Shown here piece after piece: positions 52,544 through 57,195 of a stretch of DNA of 57,195 bases (position 1 is the first letter of the stretch; each line of letters begins with the position of its first letter). Source of the stretch: an uncultured bacterium (GTDB lineage Bacteria > Acidobacteriota > Thermoanaerobaculia > Thermoanaerobaculales > Thermoanaerobaculaceae); assembly GCA_937924755.1 (NCBI GenBank), contig CALEVZ010000004.1, positions 1 to 57,195 of the forward strand. Direction: 5' to 3'. The position numbers and the translations under genes are program-made. The notes under the pieces are model-generated. The model did no database searches, had not been told where the DNA came from, and saw only the letters and a list, made by a program, of their open reading frames with translations.

Positions 52544-53368
52544 ATGAGCCAGCCGGCGCACCTCGTCGGCGTGCGGTTTCTAAACTCGCGACCGCTGGTG
52601 GCGGGTCTGGAGGCGGGAATGCCGGCACCCTTCGGCTACCGGTACTCCGCCGCCGACCCCGCCGAGTGCGCTGCCCGACTGGCGTCGGGCGCGGTCGCTG
52701 CAGCCCTCGTGCCCGTCGTGGCCCTGGCCGAGTGCCCGGGGGCCCGGGCGGTACCGGGCCTGGGCGTGGCGTGCCGGGGCGCCGTGCACTCGGTGCTGCT
52801 GGTGTCGAAGGTGCCGCTGGCCCGCATCGATCGGCTGGCGGTACACGCCGCCTCCCGCACCTCCGAGATCCTGGCGCGGCTGCTGCTGGGCGAAACGACG
52901 GGGGCCCGCCCGGCGGTGGTGCGCAGCTCGCCGCCGCTGGAGCACATGCTGACCCACGCCGACGCCGCAGTGGTGATCGGTGATGTCGCCATGCACCTGC
53001 GCGGTCGCACCGGCCTGGTTGAGGTGGACCTGGGCCAGGCCTGGCGGGAGTGGAGCGGCCTCCCCTTTGTGTTCGCCCAGTGGGCCATCACCCCGGACGC
53101 CCCGTCGGGGATCGACGCTTTGCTGGAAGACTCGCTCGCCTACGCCGAGCAACGCTGGGCCGACCTGCTCCCGCGCTGGGCCGCCGCCCACTCCGTCGCG
53201 CTGCCAGAGGTGGCCAGCTACCTGGGCGAGCGCCTTCACTTTCGCTTGGACGAAGAGGACGAGCGCGGCAGCCGAGCCTTCCTCGAGCTGGCCGGCGCTC
53301 GAGGGCTCCTTTCCGGCTCCTGCCAGGAACCGCCCGGCACTGGTGTGCCCCTACAATCTCGGCGATGA
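52544..53368 (+). CDS. mqnA: MqnA-type chorismate dehydratase (futalosine menaquinone pathway)
   Basis: A 274-residue protein of the MqnA/MqnD fold. The start HLVGVRFLNSRPLVAGLE is the typical MqnA opening, which binds chorismate or 3-enolpyruvylbenzoate. Other motifs are SVLLVSKVPLARIDRLAVHA and HADAAVVIGDVAMHL. MqnA converts chorismate to 3-(1-carboxyvinyl)benzoate, the first step of the alternative menaquinone pathway. No other mqn gene is in the window. The ATG at 52544 lies 28 bases after the rho stop. The stop overlaps the next gene by four bases (ATGA). Confidence 0.88.
   Translation: MSQPAHLVGVRFLNSRPLVAGLEAGMPAPFGYRYSAADPAECAARLASGAVAAALVPVVALAECPGARAVPGLGVACRGAVHSVLLVSKVPLARIDRLAVHAASRTSEILARLLLGETTGARPAVVRSSPPLEHMLTHADAAVVIGDVAMHLRGRTGLVEVDLGQAWREWSGLPFVFAQWAITPDAPSGIDALLEDSLAYAEQRWADLLPRWAAAHSVALPEVASYLGERLHFRLDEEDERGSRAFLELAGARGLLSGSCQEPPGTGVPLQSRR
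53352..53357 (+). promoter_or_regulatory. -10 box inside the mqnA end, before the GT-C gene
   Basis: TACAAT, seven bases before the ATG at 53365. The start also overlaps the mqnA stop, so the gene may be both coupled and separately transcribed. Confidence 0.4.
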
Positions 53369-55344
53369 ACGCATGCACCCGCACCGTCCAGACGGGAGTG
53401 TTGTTCTGCTTCCTCGCCTGGTTTGCCGCGGTGCTCCTGCGTTATGACCGGGTGGACAGCGCCGAGGCCTTCGTCACTGTGCTGCTAGTGACCGGGTGGG
53501 TGGCGATCTTCTCCCTGGCGTGCCTGGGCGCCGGTCGGGTGGCGTGGCTGGCGTGCGGTGGCGAGCTGCGGAGCTGGGAGGACTGGCTCATCGCCGCCGG
53601 GCTGGGGTGCGCCGCGCTGGTGGCGGCGGGCCTTCTGCTTTCGCTGCCGGGCTGGTTTCGCCCGCTCCCCCTGGCGGCGGTGTTGGCGACGGCGGTCGGG
53701 ATGGGGGCGCGAGCGGTGTGGCGGGACCGAAGAGAATGGTCCTGGCCGCCCTGCCACCGCCGGCTGCTGCCGCTCGGGGCGCTGATTGCCGCCGTGGCGC
53801 TGGCCACCCTGCTGGTGACCGCCAGCGCCTCGCCGTTCTACGATCAGTTCCACTATCACCTGGGCTTTCCCTACCAGTGGCTGCGCAGCGGCCGTCTGGA
53901 GGGGTTTCCCCGCCACGCCTATTCGTTCTTCCCGGCCGCCATGGGGGTCCTGTTCGCGTACCCGCTGGGGTGGCTAGGCACCTGGTCGGCGCAGGCGATC
54001 CACTGGTGGACGGGGGGGGTGGCGGTGCTGGCGACCGGCGCTCTGGCGGCGCGTCTAGGTGGGCCGCGCGCCGCCGTCGTTGCCGCCGCCATGGTGGCCT
54101 GCACGCCGTCGGTGATGCAGGTGTCCACCTGGGCCGCCGCCGACCTGGGGGCCACCGCCTTCGGCGCTCTCGCCTGGCTGCTTCTGCTGCGGTCCCGGCG
54201 GCAAGCTCAGGAGCGTCGCGGGGTGTGGCTGGCAATCGGGCTCCTGGCCGGACTGGCGGCGGCCGCCAAGGTGCTGGCCCTCACCATCGTGGTGGCGCCG
54301 ATTTTTTTGGTCGGGGTGGTATCGGCCGTTCGCCGCCCGCGGATCGTGATCCCTCGCCTGCTGTGGATGAGCGCTGGCCTGCTGGTGACCTTCGGGCCCT
54401 GGGCGGCCCGCAATCTGCTCCTCACCGGGGATCCTCTCTACCCCTTCGGCACCGCCGCCCTGGCGCATGTCACCAGCGCCGCCGCCACAGGGGAGAAGGA
54501 GGTGGCCAGGGCCATCGTGGCCGGTGAGGCAGGGGTGAGATCGCCGGCGGTGGTGGCCTCCCTGGCTACCTTTCGACCCGAGGGGGACGCCGGAGCCATC
54601 GGCCCCCTCTACCTCGGCTTGCTGCCCCTGGCGGTGTGGGCCGCCGTGCGCGACCGTCGCCGTGATGCGGCCGTGCTCGCCCTGGCCGCAGCTCTCGCTG
54701 TGGCGGGCTGGGCGGTAGGCCCCCCCCGGGGCCGTTACGTGCTCCCGGCCTTGCCCCTGCTGGCCGCCCTGGGGGCCGCCGGTTGGCGGTGGGTCCTCCA
54801 AGCGACTCCTCGCCGGGCGCGAGTCTTTCTCGCCGCGGTGTTGCTCTTCGCCCTGGCCTGGAGCGCCGTGGGCGGGGCATCCCCGCTGGAGTTGCGGCGG
54901 CTGGCGGTGACCCTGGGAGTGGCTAGCGGCGAGGAGCTGATGCGCCAGTACGTGACCTACTGGCCGGCGATCCGATTCGTCAACGCCGAGCTGCCTCGCG
55001 ATGCCAAGCTGCTGCTCGTGGCCGAGTCTCGCCCGTACCTCCTGGACCGTGACCTCATTGTCGAGGACCCCTTCCAGCGGCCGTTGCTCGCAGAGCTGGC
55101 AGAGGGCGCGCGCCGCCCGGAGGACATCGTCGTCGCCCTGCGGAAACAGGGGGTCACCCATCTCCTCGTCAACCACCAGGAAGGGCGGCGCATCGCCGCC
55201 TTAAACGGGCGAGGGCACTATTTCGAGGTACATGATGGGGCAGCGCGACAGCGCCTGGCGGAGTTCTTCGAGCACTGCACGGCTCCGGCCTTCGCGGCAC
55301 AGCACATCGTTGTGGTAGCTTTGCGCGAGTGCAGCGGAACATGA
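53365..55344 (+). CDS. Membrane glycosyltransferase-like protein (GT-C / PMT-ArnT type)
   Basis: A 659-residue polytopic membrane protein with about 12 helices. It follows the GT-C layout of PMT/ArnT-type glycosyltransferases: an acidic first-loop motif (SASPFYDQFHYHLGFPYQW), then a later cytoplasmic-to-periplasmic pattern GPWAARNLLLTGDPLYPFG, which is typical. The C-terminal soluble part (about 520-659) has no recognised domain. It should transfer a sugar from a lipid-linked donor in the periplasm; the substrate is unknown. The ATG at 53365 has a -10 box seven bases upstream. It overlaps the next glycosyltransferase by four bases. Confidence 0.8.
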   Translation: MNACTRTVQTGVLFCFLAWFAAVLLRYDRVDSAEAFVTVLLVTGWVAIFSLACLGAGRVAWLACGGELRSWEDWLIAAGLGCAALVAAGLLLSLPGWFRPLPLAAVLATAVGMGARAVWRDRREWSWPPCHRRLLPLGALIAAVALATLLVTASASPFYDQFHYHLGFPYQWLRSGRLEGFPRHAYSFFPAAMGVLFAYPLGWLGTWSAQAIHWWTGGVAVLATGALAARLGGPRAAVVAAAMVACTPSVMQVSTWAAADLGATAFGALAWLLLLRSRRQAQERRGVWLAIGLLAGLAAAAKVLALTIVVAPIFLVGVVSAVRRPRIVIPRLLWMSAGLLVTFGPWAARNLLLTGDPLYPFGTAALAHVTSAAATGEKEVARAIVAGEAGVRSPAVVASLATFRPEGDAGAIGPLYLGLLPLAVWAAVRDRRRDAAVLALAAALAVAGWAVGPPRGRYVLPALPLLAALGAAGWRWVLQATPRRARVFLAAVLLFALAWSAVGGASPLELRRLAVTLGVASGEELMRQYVTYWPAIRFVNAELPRDAKLLLVAESRPYLLDRDLIVEDPFQRPLLAELAEGARRPEDIVVALRKQGVTHLLVNHQEGRRIAALNGRGHYFEVHDGAARQRLAEFFEHCTAPAFAAQHIVVVALRECSGT

Positions 55345-56498
55345 GCACGGCAGGCTGTGAGCTGTCCATCGTCCTGCCTTGCCTGAACGAGGCGGCGACG
55401 GTGGCGACCTGCGTCGCCAAAGCGCGCCAGTTTCTCCATCGCTCAGGCATTGACGGCGAGGTGATCGTCGCCGACAACGGCAGCTCGGACGGCTCCGCCG
55501 AGTTGGCAGCGGCGGCCGGGGCGCGGGTTGTCCATGTCGCCCAGCGCGGGTACGGCAGCGCCCTCACCGCTGGCATCGCCGCGGCGCGCGGCACCTTCGT
55601 GATCATGGCCGACGCCGACGACTCCTACGACCTCGCCAATCTCGACGAGTTCGTCGAACGCCTTCGCCAGGGGTGGGACCTGGTGATGGGCAACCGCTTT
55701 CTCGGTGGCATCGCCCGCGGTGCCATGCCGTTTCTCCATCGCTACCTGGGCAATCCGCTGCTGTCCGGGCTGGGACGACTATTTTTCTCCAGTCCCTGCC
55801 GCGATTTTCACTGTGGGCTGCGCGGTTTTCGACGAGCAGCCGTCCTCGACCTCGATTTGCGAACGACAGGCATGGAGTTCGCGAGCGAGATGGTGGTCAA
55901 GGCGACCCTGGCGGGGCTGCGCATCACTGAGGTGCCAACCACCCTCGTCCCTGATGGACGGGGAACACCTTCGAAGTTGCGCACCTGGCGCGATGGCTGG
56001 CGACATCTGCGATTCTTGCTGCTGTTTTCCCCCCGATGGCTGTTCCTCTATCCCGGCCTGGCCCTCATGGTCATGGGAGCGGCGGTGACTGCCTGGCTGC
56101 TTCCTGGCCCCCGCCAGTTGGGATCACTGACGCTCGATGTGCACACCCTGCTGTATGCGGCCGCGGCAATTCTCATCGGCTTCAAGGCAGTCTCCTTCGC
56201 CATCCTGAGCAAGGCCTTCGCTACGGCTGAAGGGCTGTTGCCGGCGGCAACCCGCTGGCAGGAGCTGGAGCGACGTCTCACCCTCGAGGGAGGGTTGGCG
56301 GTCGGCGCCTTCCTGGTGGTGGCCGGGGTGGGCGGCTCGCTTCTCGCTGTGAGGCTGTGGGGAGCCACCTCGTTTGGTGGGTTGGAACCCACCGTCATGC
56401 TGCGCATCGTGGTGCCCGCGGTGACTGCCACGGTGCTGGGGTGCGAATTCATCCTCGCCAGCTTCTTCCTTTCGGTGCTGCGCCTGAAGAGGAACTAG
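55341..56498 (+). CDS. GT2-family glycosyltransferase, DPM/dolichol-phosphate-sugar-synthase type
   Basis: A 385-residue enzyme: cytoplasmic GT-A domain (about 1-230) then four hydrophobic helices. Motifs: LSIVLPCLNEAATVATC, VIVADNGSSDGSAELA, RGYGSALTAGIAAARG, the DxD-like ADADDSYD (metal/nucleotide binding), and GNRFLGGIARGAMP. RDFHCGLRGFRRA fits the acceptor helix of this group. It probably makes a polyprenyl-phosphate sugar used by the adjacent GT-C enzyme, a common pairing. The ATG at 55341 overlaps the upstream stop. Its end is 80 bp from the IS remnant. Confidence 0.9.
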   Translation: MSTAGCELSIVLPCLNEAATVATCVAKARQFLHRSGIDGEVIVADNGSSDGSAELAAAAGARVVHVAQRGYGSALTAGIAAARGTFVIMADADDSYDLANLDEFVERLRQGWDLVMGNRFLGGIARGAMPFLHRYLGNPLLSGLGRLFFSSPCRDFHCGLRGFRRAAVLDLDLRTTGMEFASEMVVKATLAGLRITEVPTTLVPDGRGTPSKLRTWRDGWRHLRFLLLFSPRWLFLYPGLALMVMGAAVTAWLLPGPRQLGSLTLDVHTLLYAAAAILIGFKAVSFAILSKAFATAEGLLPAATRWQELERRLTLEGGLAVGAFLVVAGVGGSLLAVRLWGATSFGGLEPTVMLRIVVPAVTATVLGCEFILASFFLSVLRLKRN

Positions 56499-57195
56499 CC
56501 CGGATATCTCACCGCAAGGTAGTGAAAAGGGACTTCGGTCTCGGCTATCATGTTCTTGTCGAGAGAGTTGCGACAGACATGGGGAGCCCCATGAAGCCAA
56601 CGCAGGGTACCGCAGCTGCCCCCCACCTTCGCATCGCATGCCGGCCGCAAGCCGTGGAAGCGGCACTCGTGGATGTGCTTCTGGACAGCCGTGCGACGGC
56701 ACCCGAGGCGCTGGTGGTGGATCTGGATGCCACCGACGATCCGCTGCCTGGACAGCAGGAGGGGCGGTTTATTCACGGCTACTACGGCGGGTATTGCTAT
56801 TTGCCGCTGTCCATGTTCTGCGGGCATCAGTTGCTGGTGGCCAAGCTGCGTCCGGCCCACGTCGATGCGGCGGCCGGGGCGGTGGATGAGGTGGAGCGGG
56901 TGGTCGGGCAGCTTTGTGCCCGCTGGGGCGAGGTTCGGATCATCCTGCGCGCCGACTCGCACTTTGCCCGCGAGCTGTACGAGGACTTTTACTGCGCCCG
57001 TGGCGACATGGAGAACCGCATCAAGGAGCAGCAGATGGGGCTGTTCGCCGATTTCACCAGTACGTCGCTGTTCTTCTCCAACCAGCTCCGGCTGTGGTTT
57101 TCCCCGTTTGCCTATGTGCTGCTCGACGCACTTTGCCGCCTCGCCCTGGCGGGCACCGCTGTGGCCACCGCGCCGATGGGGAGGATTCGCGTCAC
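56499..57195 (+). mobile_element. IS1380-type insertion sequence remnant (left part)
   Basis: Includes the truncated transposase and the 80 bases before it (56499-56578). CCCGGATATCTCACC directly after the glycosyltransferase stop could be the left terminal region, but the partner inverted repeat is outside the window and no target duplication can be checked. Confidence 0.5.
56579..57195 (+). pseudogene. Truncated IS1380-family transposase, internal deletion
   Basis: An open frame from about 56579 to the edge. The core is IS1380-like: VDLDATDDPLPGQQEGRF and YCYLPLSMFCG, with first catalytic Asp; RIILRADSHFA with the second Asp; and MENRIKEQQ with the Glu. RADSHFARE joins directly to LYEDFYCARGDMENR, whereas complete family members carry roughly 100 or more residues between these motifs. 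The N-terminus is also short: about 45 residues precede DLDATDDP, where the family usually has more than 100. The element is therefore a deletion derivative. Its right part lies beyond the window. Confidence 0.75.

Overview
The window is about 57 kb of very GC-rich, tightly packed bacterial chromosome. It reads as ordinary housekeeping and metabolic DNA, with a damaged insertion sequence at the right edge. Several features suggest a Gram-negative, high-GC, non-proteobacterial lineage: a MqnA-type (futalosine) menaquinone gene, both HslUV and ClpXP/Lon, TrmFO next to TopA and XerC, RND efflux with a TolC-like protein, and repeat-rich secreted proteins. Acidobacteriota (Thermoanaerobaculia/Holophagae-like) is my best guess. 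It is an inference from gene content, not a database result.

Layout. 1-1280: end of a secreted repeat protein running off the left edge. 1381-6485: holin-family membrane protein, topA, trmFO, xerC. 6514-7395: EamA exporter on the minus strand. 7483-11211: hslV-hslU, then lipoprotein-dapF. 11174-12817: membrane phosphodiesterase-like protein (minus). 12830-18086: pyrK-pyrD-pyrF-PHP phosphatase, then trxB, an ErpA-type carrier and def. 18105-24827 (minus): MFSD1-like MFS carrier, exported S9 peptidase fused to an FGE-like domain, and a membrane pseudokinase. 25009-27993: RNase HII-like protein, coiled-coil membrane protein, patatin, HAD phosphatase. 27983-34255 (minus): ACBP, YdcF, secreted protein, acetate kinase, quinone oxidoreductase, aldehyde dehydrogenase. 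34613-37750: hybrid histidine kinase. 37777-38640: methyltransferase (minus). 38806-44433: RND efflux operon. 44482-44658: tRNA-Lys and tRNA-Leu. 44911-52515: tig-clpP-clpX-lon-ysxC-rho. 52544-56498: mqnA and two glycosyltransferases. 56579-end: deleted IS1380-type transposase.

How it works together. Protein quality control dominates (HslUV, trigger factor, ClpXP, Lon, deformylase), with pyrimidine synthesis, redox (TrxB, Fe-S carrier) and efflux. The most suggestive linkage is an exported dipeptidyl-peptidase-like protein overlapping by four bases with a carrier resembling the animal lysosomal dipeptide transporter MFSD1.

The main regulatory signal is that at least eight genes have a TANNNT-like -10 box only 7-9 bases before the start codon, mostly without a Shine-Dalgarno sequence. 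Their transcripts should be leaderless. Several proteins look like pseudoenzymes or variants: a kinase without HRD or DFG aspartates, a DapF with one catalytic Cys replaced by Ser, and a phosphodiesterase without the Asp-His metal pair.
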